Below the pieces are notes generated by a model, which saw only the letters and a program-made list of their open reading frames with translations, was not told the DNA's origin and searched no databases. Both the position numbers and the translations under genes were made by a program. From assembly GCA_027073795.1 (NCBI GenBank), contig JALTEW010000477.1:1-15952 (forward strand): a stretch of 15,952 nucleotides of DNA. The letters are read 5' to 3'. Shown one piece after another: positions 1 to 6,374 of this stretch. Within the stretch, counting starts at the first letter, position 1. Each line of letters opens with the position of its first letter. The stretch comes from a bacterium (GTDB lineage: Bacteria; Desulfobacterota; S145-22).

Positions 1-1739
1 GAGATCTTCACCGTCTGGTTCTTGTTGGCACCCACCTGGAAGACGAGGGACTGGTCGGAAACATTCAGGGTCTCCGTCCCGCCGCCGCTGTCCAGGGCAT
101 AGGTCACCTTGATATATTGATCATGCTGGGCGTTATAGACCGTGGTTTCCGTTCCGGCTGCCACGCTCGTGGCGGCACCCCCATCCAGGGTCACGTTAAA
201 CTGGGTCGGCGTGACGTTGAGCACCATGGTGCCAATGTCCACCCCTTCGTTCGCACTTGCGACTTTTAAGGTTACCGTTCCAGCCGATGAACCGGAGCCG
301 TTTGCGAGGGTAGCCGTTCCCGTGCTGCCGTATTGAACATTGTCAATGGTATTCACGTAGCCGTCGAAGCTGACGAGGGCGTCGATTCCCGTAAGGGCCG
401 CAGTGTCCACAGAAAGTCCCAATTCATTGCCAGAATCGGTCCCAGTGACTTGAAGCGTGGCCTTGGAGCCTTCATCTTTGGTGGTGATGGTGATCCGGTT
501 GTTGCTGCCATCCTGGGAAACCGTGACAGCGTCAGCTGCGCCAAGGGAAGCTGAAATTGCCTTCTGGACGGCTGTAGCAAGGTCCGCAATGGATGTATAA
601 GTATTTGCAGCCATAACGATCTTTGTCGCTGTTCCCCCGTCCAAGGCCATGGTGAAGACACCGCTCCTTTTGGCAACGCCCCTGTCTGTCGTCCCAGCCG
701 TGACGCCCCAAGTTACGTTACCGCCTACGGTCTTCGTAACAACTTTGATGCTTTCATTGCTGCCTGTGTCTTTGCTTTCCAGCGTCAAACTTGAAGAACC
801 TGCTACCCCACTGAATACGACATAGCCACTGAGACCTGATCCGTTCAGTGCGGCGTTTAAGGCTGTCGCTGCAGCGGTTGCATTAGTTACAGCAGACATG
901 GAAGCGGAAATTGTCGCGCTGTGAATGACCCCATCAGCACCCTGGTAGGCAATCCCAATTGTTAGACTATCCCCTGCGGAAGTTCCTGAATTACTGAATG
1001 TCCCGCTTAAACGAGCTGCTGCGGCTGCACTAGAAAATGCCAGCCCCTTGTCCCACGCGTCTGTAATCCGGATATCACTGCTGCTCGTTTTGCTTGCCCC
1101 CGCAGAGGCCTGGGTGACTTGGAGGGTGTGATTGCCCGCCTCCAGGTTGGTGACATTCGTCGGGCTGGACAGGCCAAATTGGGAGGTGCTGAGGGTGGCG
1201 GAGGCATCCGCCGTCTTGGTCGCCGCCAGGATGTGGGTCCCCGTTGTGAGGGTGGTGTCTGACACACTTACCTCGGCCGTATTGCCGGTCGTGAAGTTCA
1301 CAATGCTGGCACGGCTGCCATCCAGCAGCTTCTTCGTCCCGAACTGGGTCGTGTTAGCGATTCGGGTAATCGAACTCATCGCATTCTCAATGTCCGCCTG
1401 GTCGGCCGCCAGCATGGTGGGATCGTTGGCGCCTTCGTTGGCGGCGTGAATCGCCAACTGGCGCATCTTGTCCAGCATCCCGTGGATGGTGGAAAGGGCC
1501 GCCTCGGCCGTCTGCACCATCGACGTGGCGGTTTCGGTATTGTCGATGGCCTGCGTCAACCCGGCGATCTGGGCGCGCATCTGTTCGGAGATAACCAGTC
1601 CGGCCGGGTTGTCCGATGCGCGGTTAATCTTGAAGCCTGAAGAGAGTTTCTCCAGGGACTTGTTCAGCATCTGGTTGGTCTGGCTCAGGTTTCTCCAGGC
1701 ATCCAGCGCTGCAATGTTATGGTTGATGGCCATACTCAT
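1..1739 (-). CDS. fliC: Flagellin, 5' part (C-terminus off the left edge)
   Basis: Structural subunit of the flagellar filament, exported by the flagellar type III apparatus. The frame is open from the ATG at 1739 to the window edge (579 complete codons, no stop). Residues 1-140 are the conserved flagellin D0/D1 region: MAINHNIAALDAWRNL near the start, LSSGFKINRASDNPAGL at about 32-48, and MRQLAIHAANEGAND at about 92-106, the segment equivalent to the TLR5-recognised helix. From about 145 on the protein is Ser/Thr/Gly/Ala-rich and variable. Two stretches (about 255-333 and 360-435) resemble the flagellin hook-IN motif. The conserved C-terminal D1/D0 helices are not in the window. At 579 or more residues before the C-terminus it is much larger than a typical flagellin of 300-500 residues. 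The start is supported by AAGGAGGT seven bases upstream. It has its own sigma-28 promoter. GC at third positions drops in the central part. Confidence 0.95.
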   Translation of the reverse strand, partial: MSMAINHNIAALDAWRNLSQTNQMLNKSLEKLSSGFKINRASDNPAGLVISEQMRAQIAGLTQAIDNTETATSMVQTAEAALSTIHGMLDKMRQLAIHAANEGANDPTMLAADQADIENAMSSITRIANTTQFGTKKLLDGSRASIVNFTTGNTAEVSVSDTTLTTGTHILAATKTADASATLSTSQFGLSSPTNVTNLEAGNHTLQVTQASAGASKTSSSDIRITDAWDKGLAFSSAAAAARLSGTFSNSGTSAGDSLTIGIAYQGADGVIHSATISASMSAVTNATAAATALNAALNGSGLSGYVVFSGVAGSSSLTLESKDTGSNESIKVVTKTVGGNVTWGVTAGTTDRGVAKRSGVFTMALDGGTATKIVMAANTYTSIADLATAVQKAISASLGAADAVTVSQDGSNNRITITTKDEGSKATLQVTGTDSGNELGLSVDTAALTGIDALVSFDGYVNTIDNVQYGSTGTATLANGSGSSAGTVTLKVASANEGVDIGTMVLNVTPTQFNVTLDGGAATSVAAGTETTVYNAQHDQYIKVTYALDSGGGTETLNVSDQSLVFQVGANKNQTVKI

Positions 1740-1760
1740 GATTCAAACCTCCTTGTTTTG
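1740..1760 (-). promoter_or_regulatory. Flagellin ribosome binding site overlapping a CsrA-like motif
   Basis: On the minus strand AAGGAGGT (1747-1754) lies seven bases before the flagellin ATG. Together with the bases around it, it reads AAACAAGGAGGT, which matches 10 of 12 positions of the published CsrA consensus RUACARGGAUGU. A second GAAGGAGG lies upstream in the same leader near 1826-1833, and GGAGGTTTG occurs at both places. CsrA with FliW is known to repress flagellin (hag) translation this way in Bacillus. Here the role is inferred only from the motif match, and the strong Shine-Dalgarno by itself explains part of that match. Confidence 0.45.
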
Positions 1761-1851
1761 TGTTGCGTTGATTGCTTCCCAGGCTTCCCTGCCCGTGCGG
1801 TTTTTGGAACACCGCCAAACCTCCCTGCCCTCCTTCTTGGTTTCATCCCCC

Positions 1852-1878
1852 TTATCGGATGGTGGGGGAAAAACTTTA
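1852..1878 (-). promoter_or_regulatory. Sigma-28 (FliA) promoter of the flagellin gene
   Basis: Minus strand: TAAAGTTT (1871-1878), an 11-base spacer, then TCCGATAA (1852-1859). The enterobacterial FliA consensus is TAAAGTTT-N11-GCCGATAA, so 15 of 16 positions match with exact spacing. Transcription should begin near 1844, giving a leader of about 105 nt before the flagellin ATG at 1739. This implies a class-III, late flagellar gene controlled by FliA/FlgM in this organism. Confidence 0.9.
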
Positions 1879-1952
1879 GGGATTGCAAGGTTTCCATTGT
1901 CGCCTTTCCGACTTCTCCGGATGCATCAAGAGAGGATTGACCCTTTTTCCCC

Positions 1953-1981
1953 TTTACCTTTTTCTTTTTGCCTTGTATGCT
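1953..1981 (+). promoter_or_regulatory. Candidate sigma-70 promoter for the radical SAM gene
   Basis: TTTACC (1953-1958), a 17-base spacer and TATGCT (1976-1981) lie about 40 bases before the radical SAM start at 2020. Each hexamer matches its consensus at only four of six positions and the surroundings are T-rich, so this is a modest candidate. It is the only plausible one I see in the 280-base gap between the divergent flagellin and radical SAM genes. Confidence 0.3.
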
Positions 1982-2019
1982 TAGGTGTCAATAAAATTAC
2001 CCGCAATAAGGAGAAAAGG

Positions 2020-2961
2020 ATGAGTACATACCGATACCTGTATGGCCCCGTTCCGTCCAGGCGGCTTGGGGCCTCCCTTGGGATCGACCTGATTCCGAAA
2101 AAGGTATGCAGCTACGACTGCATTTATTGCCAGATCGGCAAGACAACCCATCACACCCTGAAACGAAAGGCCTACTATCCCACCGATGCAATTAAGCAGG
2201 AGTTGAGGGAATTCCTGAGTGACCCGGAAAATGCTAAGCGCGTGGATATCCTGACCTTTTCAGGTTCGGGGGAGCCCACGCTTCATAAGGGCATAGGTGA
2301 ATTGATTCGGTATTTGAAGGAATTGACGCCCCTTCCGGTTGCCGTGATTACCAATGGGTCTCTCCTATGGGATCCAGAGGTTCAGGGCGATCTTCTCTCA
2401 GCCGATCGGGTAGTTCCCTCCCTGGACGCGGTGACAGCGGAGAGCTTCGAGGCAGTCAACCGCCCCGTGGCCGGGTTGCCTGTCTCCAGGGTCATCGATG
2501 GCTTGAAGGCCTTTCGGGAAAGGTATCAAGGCCAATTGTGGGTTGAGGTCCTTCTGTGTGAAGGTATCAATGACAAAGAGGAGGATATCGTTGCCCTGAA
2601 AGGGGTGCTGGATAGGATAGGGCCAGACAAGGTTCAACTGAACACCGTGGTAAGACCCCCCTCTGAGGAGATCGCGCAGCCCCTGCCCCTGGCCCGCTTG
2701 GAAGCGATCAAGGCGTACCTTGGGGAGGGGGCGGAGGTGATTGCCTCATTTGACAGATCGAATATTCCGGCCTATCATAAGGGAACGGAGGATGAGATTT
2801 TGAACCTCCTGCGCCGCAGGCCCGAGACGGCACAGAAGATGAGCCAAAGTCTTGGGTTGCATCTTCATGAGGTGGAAAAGTACCTAACGGAGCTTCTGAG
2901 GGAGGAAAGGGTGCTTGTCAGGCGGCAGGGGGGTGAAATCTACTACGAGATGACGAGGTGA
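2020..2961 (+). CDS. Radical SAM protein, COG0731 type
   Basis: A 313-residue radical SAM enzyme that would use a [4Fe-4S] cluster to cleave S-adenosylmethionine. The family opening YGPVPSRRLGASLGIDL is at residues 8-24. It is followed by the cluster-binding CxxxCxxC (Cys30, Cys34, Cys37) and a GSGEP motif at 82-86, which fits the SAM-binding GGE-type motif. The last 60 or so residues look like a winged-helix module. COG0731 groups it loosely with TYW1-like Fe-S oxidoreductases, but the substrate is not known and none is shown here. The frame stays open upstream to 1468; I chose ATG 2020 because AAGGAG lies six bases before it and the family begins there. An Fe-S scaffold gene follows immediately, so the two are probably co-transcribed. 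Confidence 0.9.
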   Translation: MSTYRYLYGPVPSRRLGASLGIDLIPKKVCSYDCIYCQIGKTTHHTLKRKAYYPTDAIKQELREFLSDPENAKRVDILTFSGSGEPTLHKGIGELIRYLKELTPLPVAVITNGSLLWDPEVQGDLLSADRVVPSLDAVTAESFEAVNRPVAGLPVSRVIDGLKAFRERYQGQLWVEVLLCEGINDKEEDIVALKGVLDRIGPDKVQLNTVVRPPSEEIAQPLPLARLEAIKAYLGEGAEVIASFDRSNIPAYHKGTEDEILNLLRRRPETAQKMSQSLGLHLHEVEKYLTELLREERVLVRRQGGEIYYEMTR

Positions 2962-2966
2962 GCGAC

Positions 2967-3365
2967 ATGGATTATGAAAAGATTACCCATTACGTGACCG
3001 AACCGAAGTTGCTGGGAGAAATGGATAATGCCGATGGCAGGGGAGCGGTGGGTGACCCCTCCTGTGGAGATCGGGTTGAAATCTTTATCAAGGTGAGAGA
3101 TGACCACATCACGGATATCCGGTATATGGTCAAGGGCTGCTGGGGGTCCCTTGCCTCCACGGGCCAGTTATGCGATTTGGTTTTGGGAAAGTCGATCGAT
3201 GATGCCCTCTATCTGGATGAAGAGGATATCATCGATGCGCTGGGTGGCTTGCCAGAGGAGAAACGTCACTGTGCGCGTTTGGCTCTTGGGGCCTTCCACT
3301 ACGCAGTAAGGAACTTTCTGCTTCATCACAGTGGCGAAAGGCAGACGGAGTTTCTTGAACAATAA
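2967..3365 (+). CDS. Fe-S cluster assembly scaffold, IscU/NifU N-terminal family
   Basis: A 132-residue IscU-like scaffold on which Fe-S clusters are built before transfer to apoproteins. The three ligand cysteines of the family are present: Cys33 in a PSCGD motif with the adjacent Asp35, Cys58 in KGCWGS, and Cys102 in KRHCARLAL. Most IscU proteins have GCGSAIAS at the second site; here a Trp sits directly after the cysteine. No ferredoxin-like or NifU C-terminal domain follows, so this is the scaffold domain alone. A GTG at 2958 overlapping the stop of the upstream gene would add three residues. I prefer ATG 2967, which has GAGG a suitable distance upstream. It follows the radical SAM gene by five bases and could supply its clusters; that link is inference from position. 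Confidence 0.88.
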   Translation: MDYEKITHYVTEPKLLGEMDNADGRGAVGDPSCGDRVEIFIKVRDDHITDIRYMVKGCWGSLASTGQLCDLVLGKSIDDALYLDEEDIIDALGGLPEEKRHCARLALGAFHYAVRNFLLHHSGERQTEFLEQ

Positions 3366-3392
3366 TCCTGGTCTGAAGATGAAAGGGGTTCG

Positions 3393-3677
3393 TTAGCTTG
3401 AAGCGGGGGGTGTTTGTTTCTCGTCATCGCTTAATTTGGTTGCCCCGTTCAGTTGCCTCGCCAGACGCCTTTCACTGAAATGTTTGGTTACAAGTTTCGG
3501 AATCGAGAGGATGGCAACGATGACAGCTCCTACGAGGCTTGAGCCGAAAATAACGGAGATCAGGGAGGTATGGATATTCCAGAAGAGGAACGTGACTTCT
3601 ACCGGCATGCCATTTTGAAGGCCGAAAATCGTAATGAGCAAGATCAGGATGAAGGTGATGATAAGGGTTACAGTCAT
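3393..3677 (-). CDS. LapA-domain (DUF1049) small inner-membrane protein
   Basis: A 94-residue protein with the LapA/DUF1049 plan. A first membrane helix spans about residues 3-20. Next comes the conserved short loop (LQNGMPVEVTFLFWN) and a second membrane helix at about 40-60. A charged cytoplasmic tail (KHFSERRLARQL) ends in a polar Ser/Pro-rich tip. In E. coli LapA works with LapB in controlling lipopolysaccharide synthesis. No lapB is in the window, and single LapA-domain proteins are widespread with unknown roles. An AAAAGGAG-type ribosome site precedes ATG 3677. The gene converges on the scaffold gene and lies downstream of another small membrane protein, separated from it by a terminator hairpin. 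Confidence 0.75.
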   Translation of the reverse strand: MTVTLIITFILILLITIFGLQNGMPVEVTFLFWNIHTSLISVIFGSSLVGAVIVAILSIPKLVTKHFSERRLARQLNGATKLSDDEKQTPPASS

Positions 3678-3723
3678 ACTTTAAACTCCTTTTAATAAGA
3701 ATTCAGGAACGTGTTTTAAGGGG

Positions 3724-3750
3724 AAAAAAGGAGGGAATCCTCCCTCCTTT
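3724..3750 (-). terminator. Intrinsic terminator after the small coiled-coil gene
   Basis: Perfect 10-bp inverted repeat, AAAGGAGGGA (3727-3736) and TCCCTCCTTT (3741-3750), with a four-base loop. On the minus strand the stem runs into TTTTTT (complement of 3724-3729). It lies 21 bases after the stop of the 3772-3993 gene, so most of its transcripts should end here. Only 46 bases remain between it and the LapA-domain gene, in which I see no clear promoter, so that gene may depend on read-through. Confidence 0.85.
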
Positions 3751-3771
3751 CAGGACTCTCATTGAAGGATG

Positions 3772-3993
3772 TTATTTTTCCTCTTTTTCCGTGGTTTCCT
3801 TTTTCCCCTCAGATTTTCGAAGGCTTTTTTCCAGCTTGTCCAGTGCATCCGCCGTTTTTTCCCTAAGGTTATCTGCTACAAAACGCAGGGCTTCTGCCTG
3901 CTCCTGCAGGTCCCGGATCCCTCCCGCTTTCTGGTAGGCCAGAACTGCAATGACAAGGGCAATGACAGCAATGATGAGTGCCAGCACTGACAT
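3772..3993 (-). CDS. Small membrane-anchored coiled-coil protein, unknown function
   Basis: A 73-residue protein not recognised as a named family. Residues 2-20 form one hydrophobic helix (MSVLALIIAVIALVIAVLAY). Residues about 24-60 are a charged heptad-rich helix, and the tail is almost all Lys and Glu. It has no cleavable-signal features, so it is probably an N-terminally anchored protein with a cytoplasmic or periplasmic coil. The start at 3993 is preceded by an AAGGGGG-type ribosome site and a sigma-70-like promoter. A strong terminator follows. Being bounded by a promoter and terminator, and its protein-like composition, support it being real despite its size. Confidence 0.65.
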   Translation of the reverse strand: MSVLALIIAVIALVIAVLAYQKAGGIRDLQEQAEALRFVADNLREKTADALDKLEKSLRKSEGKKETTEKEEK

Positions 3994-4023
3994 TTTACCA
4001 CCCCCTTTTAATTTGATGGTTAG

Positions 4024-4051
4024 AATTTAATCACGTTTAAGGTAAAGTCAA
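4024..4051 (-). promoter_or_regulatory. Candidate sigma-70 promoter for the small coiled-coil gene
   Basis: Minus strand: TTGACT (4046-4051), a 16-base spacer and TAAATT (4024-4029), placed 31 bases upstream of the ATG at 3993. The -35 matches five of six and the -10 four of six positions. It begins just after the terminator of the preceding minus-strand operon, a sensible place for a new transcription unit. Confidence 0.5.
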
Positions 4052-4062
4052 CAAGACGTAAA

Positions 4063-4092
4063 CAGGGAGGGGAGAACACTCTCTCCTCCCTG
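4063..4092 (-). terminator. Terminator-like hairpin ending the folD-fchA-thiolase-DUF35 operon
   Basis: Thirteen-base arms CAGGGAGGGGAGA (4063-4075) and TCTCTCCTCCCTG (4080-4092) pair except for one G-T position, around an ACAC loop. It lies 42 bases beyond the DUF35 stop. On the minus strand the following bases (GTTTACG) form only a weak U-tract, so termination may be incomplete or Rho-assisted; the stem itself is very strong. Confidence 0.7.
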
Positions 4093-4134
4093 CCGCTCAA
4101 AAAAGGAAATGTTTATGAGGTGAATGGATTTTCC

Positions 4135-4548
4135 TCAGGGGCGCTTGAATTCGTAGGCCACCTTATTCCCAGAAAGCTTTGTGGGTACCGCCACAAGCTC
4201 CATCCCTATGGAGAGGTCATCATCGGGAATAGCGGGGCTGACCCTTCCAAAGACCTTGACACCATCGGGGTATTCAACCACGCAGATCCGGTAGGGAAGG
4301 TCCCCTTCAAACCCCGATGGGGCGTACATCAATTTCGAATAGGTAAGTAGCTTGCCGGGGCCGACAATCTCAAACCATTCGACATCCGAGCTCAGGCACT
4401 GGGCACAGTCGTTCCTCGGAGGAAAGTATTTCTTCCCGCAGGATTTGCATCTTGTTCCCATGACCTTTCCTTCTTCAAGATAGTCAACAAATTTGGATAC
4501 CTTTGCCTGTGATACAAATGAGATTGTTCCAAACCGCTCAAAACCCAT
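4135..4548 (-). CDS. DUF35 Zn-ribbon/OB-fold acyl-CoA-associated protein
   Basis: A 137-residue protein of the DUF35 family: an N-terminal helix, a rubredoxin-like zinc ribbon and an OB fold. The ribbon is complete: CKSCG at residues 34-38 and CAQC at 48-51 give four cysteines (34, 37, 48, 51), with the usual KKYFPPR between them. The OB fold covers about 55-135. In characterised systems DUF35 proteins bind thiolases and help channel acyl-CoA, for example in the archaeal thiolase/HMG-CoA synthase complex and in benzoylsuccinyl-CoA thiolase BbsAB. Its ATG comes one base after the stop of the thiolase gene, so the pair is translationally coupled and very probably forms a complex. The substrate cannot be told from sequence. 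Confidence 0.9.
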   Translation of the reverse strand: MGFERFGTISFVSQAKVSKFVDYLEEGKVMGTRCKSCGKKYFPPRNDCAQCLSSDVEWFEIVGPGKLLTYSKLMYAPSGFEGDLPYRICVVEYPDGVKVFGRVSPAIPDDDLSIGMELVAVPTKLSGNKVAYEFKRP

Positions 4549-4549
4549 G

Positions 4550-5704
4550 TTAATCCCTCCCTAAGATTGTAACGTTGCCATAGATTCCAACACCGCCGAT
4601 GTTGTGCACAAGACCAATCTTGGCGCCATCCACCTGCATGGGCCCGGCTTCTCCCCGTAACTGGAGGGTGATAGTACGAATCTGGGAGCCCCCTGTCGCG
4701 CCGATGGGATGGCCTTTTGAGAGAAGGCCGCCATCTACGTTGACAGGAATTTTACCCCCAATGTAAGTTTCCTTGTTGCGAATCAGTTCTTTCCCTTTGC
4801 CGGGTTCGGCGAACCCTAAATCTTCATAGCCCATCATCTCGGCAATAGTAAAACAGTCGTGTACTTCGGCTACATCGATGTCTTTCGGGGTGACCCCTGC
4901 CATGCTGTAGGCTTGCTTGGCAGCCTCACGGGCACAAGTTAGCCCCGTGTAGGTGCTGCGTCCCGCCATGTTTATGGGAGCGCTGGCAGCCCCCAGTCCC
5001 AGTATCCACACAGGTTTGGGTGAGAGCTTTCTGGCCGTTTTCTCGCTCGCCACGATAATGCATGAGGACCCGTCGGCATTGGCGCAACAGTCAAAGACCT
5101 TCAAAGGCGTGGAAACCGGGTCAGAGCTCAGCGCCTTTTCCAGGGTTACACCCTTGCGGTAAACGGCCTTCTCGTTGATTTGCCCATAACTTGCCGCCTT
5201 GACACGAATCAGGGCAAGGTCTTCCTCTGTCGTCCCATAGGCGTTCATATGAGCCCTTGCGTGCATGGCGTAATAGGCAGGCATCATGGTCCCAAACGGG
5301 GATTCCCACATAATATCGGCGCCGCGTCCCATGCGTTCCTGGGATTCAGCGGAAGAAATCTCTGACATCTTCTGGAAACCGATGACTGCGACGATATCGT
5401 GAAGCCCTGCCTGGATCATGGAATAGGCAACCCGAACGCCCATGCTGCTGGATGAGCAGACGCTCTCGATGTAAAAGGTTGGTTGGGGGGTTAATTCAAG
5501 ATATTCCGCCATGAGTCCTGCCGGGGTGCGCTGTTTGTCGTACTCCGGAGCGGAACAGATAATGGAAGCGTTGATATCCTGGGGCTTAAGTTGTGCGTCC
5601 CGCATGGCCTCGGAAAACCCCTCGAAGACGAGTTCGCGGATGGAGCCTTCGTACCCTCTGACAAAGGCACTTTGCCCCACGCCAATGATTCCTACTTTTT
5701 GCAT
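4550..5704 (-). CDS. Thiolase of the SCP2/archaeal acetyl-CoA acetyltransferase type
   Basis: A 384-residue thiolase-fold protein (COG0183 family). The nucleophilic cysteine is Cys83 in ESVCSSSSMG. HDCFTIAEM and KGHPIGATG supply the expected C-terminal histidines. The end reads HNIGGVGIYGN in place of the second Cys motif (CxGGG) of classical biosynthetic thiolases, as in the SCP2/archaeal group that works with DUF35 partners. The reaction would be condensation or CoA-dependent cleavage of a 3-oxoacyl-CoA. I start it at ATG 5704, with AAGGAGG five bases upstream; a GTG at 5719 would translate through that site. It sits 27 bases after the fchA-like gene and one base before DUF35. The folate genes in the same operon give no clear hint of its substrate. 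Confidence 0.9.
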   Translation of the reverse strand: MQKVGIIGVGQSAFVRGYEGSIRELVFEGFSEAMRDAQLKPQDINASIICSAPEYDKQRTPAGLMAEYLELTPQPTFYIESVCSSSSMGVRVAYSMIQAGLHDIVAVIGFQKMSEISSAESQERMGRGADIMWESPFGTMMPAYYAMHARAHMNAYGTTEEDLALIRVKAASYGQINEKAVYRKGVTLEKALSSDPVSTPLKVFDCCANADGSSCIIVASEKTARKLSPKPVWILGLGAASAPINMAGRSTYTGLTCAREAAKQAYSMAGVTPKDIDVAEVHDCFTIAEMMGYEDLGFAEPGKGKELIRNKETYIGGKIPVNVDGGLLSKGHPIGATGGSQIRTITLQLRGEAGPMQVDGAKIGLVHNIGGVGIYGNVTILGRD

Positions 5705-5731
5705 ATGTTCCTCCTTCACAATTTTGTTGTC

Positions 5732-6361
5732 TTACAATCTTTCCTTGACCTTGGCCACGGCCATGAGCTTGAGCTCATCGGCGTCGGCAAACAACTGGCG
5801 CCGTTCGCTTTTGTATTTTTCAACGAATGCTGCGTCTTTAATGCCGGGCAGGTTGATATCCACACTCAGCATGGCAGCTCGAAGGGCAGCTTCGGCCACG
5901 TAGGCCCCGACCCCCACGTCAGAGATGGCCCCCTTGTTGCCATAAGCGGCGAGGGGGACGGCGATTTTCAATACCTCAAGGCACTTCCGGCAGATTTCCA
6001 TGGGGGTTTCTGTGGCCGTTTTCGCGGCCTCCTGCATGGCCTCTGTCCGTTTCGCCTTTTGTTCCTCCGTGTCTTTGGGCATTCTCAATGCCTCCATGAA
6101 CTTGCTGAAGACAGCCATGTCTCTGGCGGTTAGTTCTTTGAGCTTTTCAATAATGTTTTTAAGATCTTCCGCGGCCTGTCTGGCCTGATCCTGCACTTCC
6201 TCATAGCCCTTTTTACCGAGGGTCAGATTGGCCACCATGGAAACCATAGATGCGGCCAGGATACCCACAACCGCTGAAACGTTTCCACCTCCGGGTGTCG
6301 GGGAGTTGGAAGCCGCCTTTGCGATAAACTCATTCAGACTTTGGTCGAAAAGTTCACTCAT
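5732..6361 (-). CDS. fchA: Cyclodeaminase/cyclohydrolase family protein (FchA-like methenyl-THF cyclohydrolase)
   Basis: A 209-residue, mostly helical protein of the FTCD C-terminal family. Family hallmarks are SPTPGGGNVSAVVGILAASM near residues 20-39, MVANLTLGKKGYEE after it, and SDVGVGAYVAEAALRAAMLSVDINL towards the end. Family members are formiminotetrahydrofolate cyclodeaminases or, in acetogens and purine or glycine fermenters, methenyl-tetrahydrofolate cyclohydrolases (FchA). Its position directly after folD (13 bases) favours the cyclohydrolase reading, methenyl-THF to 10-formyl-THF. No formiminotransferase domain or histidine-degradation gene is present. The start is ATG 6361 behind GGGAGG; a TTG at 6382 lies upstream of that site and is unlikely. 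The choice between the two activities is inference. Confidence 0.85.
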   Translation of the reverse strand: MSELFDQSLNEFIAKAASNSPTPGGGNVSAVVGILAASMVSMVANLTLGKKGYEEVQDQARQAAEDLKNIIEKLKELTARDMAVFSKFMEALRMPKDTEEQKAKRTEAMQEAAKTATETPMEICRKCLEVLKIAVPLAAYGNKGAISDVGVGAYVAEAALRAAMLSVDINLPGIKDAAFVEKYKSERRQLFADADELKLMAVAKVKERL

Positions 6362-6374
6362 CTTTTTCCTCCCT

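Noticed and set aside
353..676. Open frame of 107 codons on the minus strand within the flagellin
   Set aside because: Shadow frame of the flagellin, Pro/Arg/Ser-rich with no recognisable family.
1468..2019. Upstream extension of the radical SAM reading frame by 184 codons
   Set aside because: It runs antisense through the flagellin start and its sigma-28 promoter, has no family match, and a clear AAGGAG site precedes ATG 2020.
2958..2966. GTG start for the Fe-S scaffold
   Set aside because: It overlaps the preceding stop and lacks a good ribosome site; ATG 2967 is better placed. The difference is only three residues.
5705..5719. GTG start at 5719 for the thiolase
   Set aside because: The added codons are the AAGGAGG ribosome site of ATG 5704.
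5591..6133. Plus-strand open frame of 180 codons, His/Gly/Phe-rich
   Set aside because: Antisense to the fchA-like gene, whose protein is clearly recognisable; composition is that of an antisense frame.
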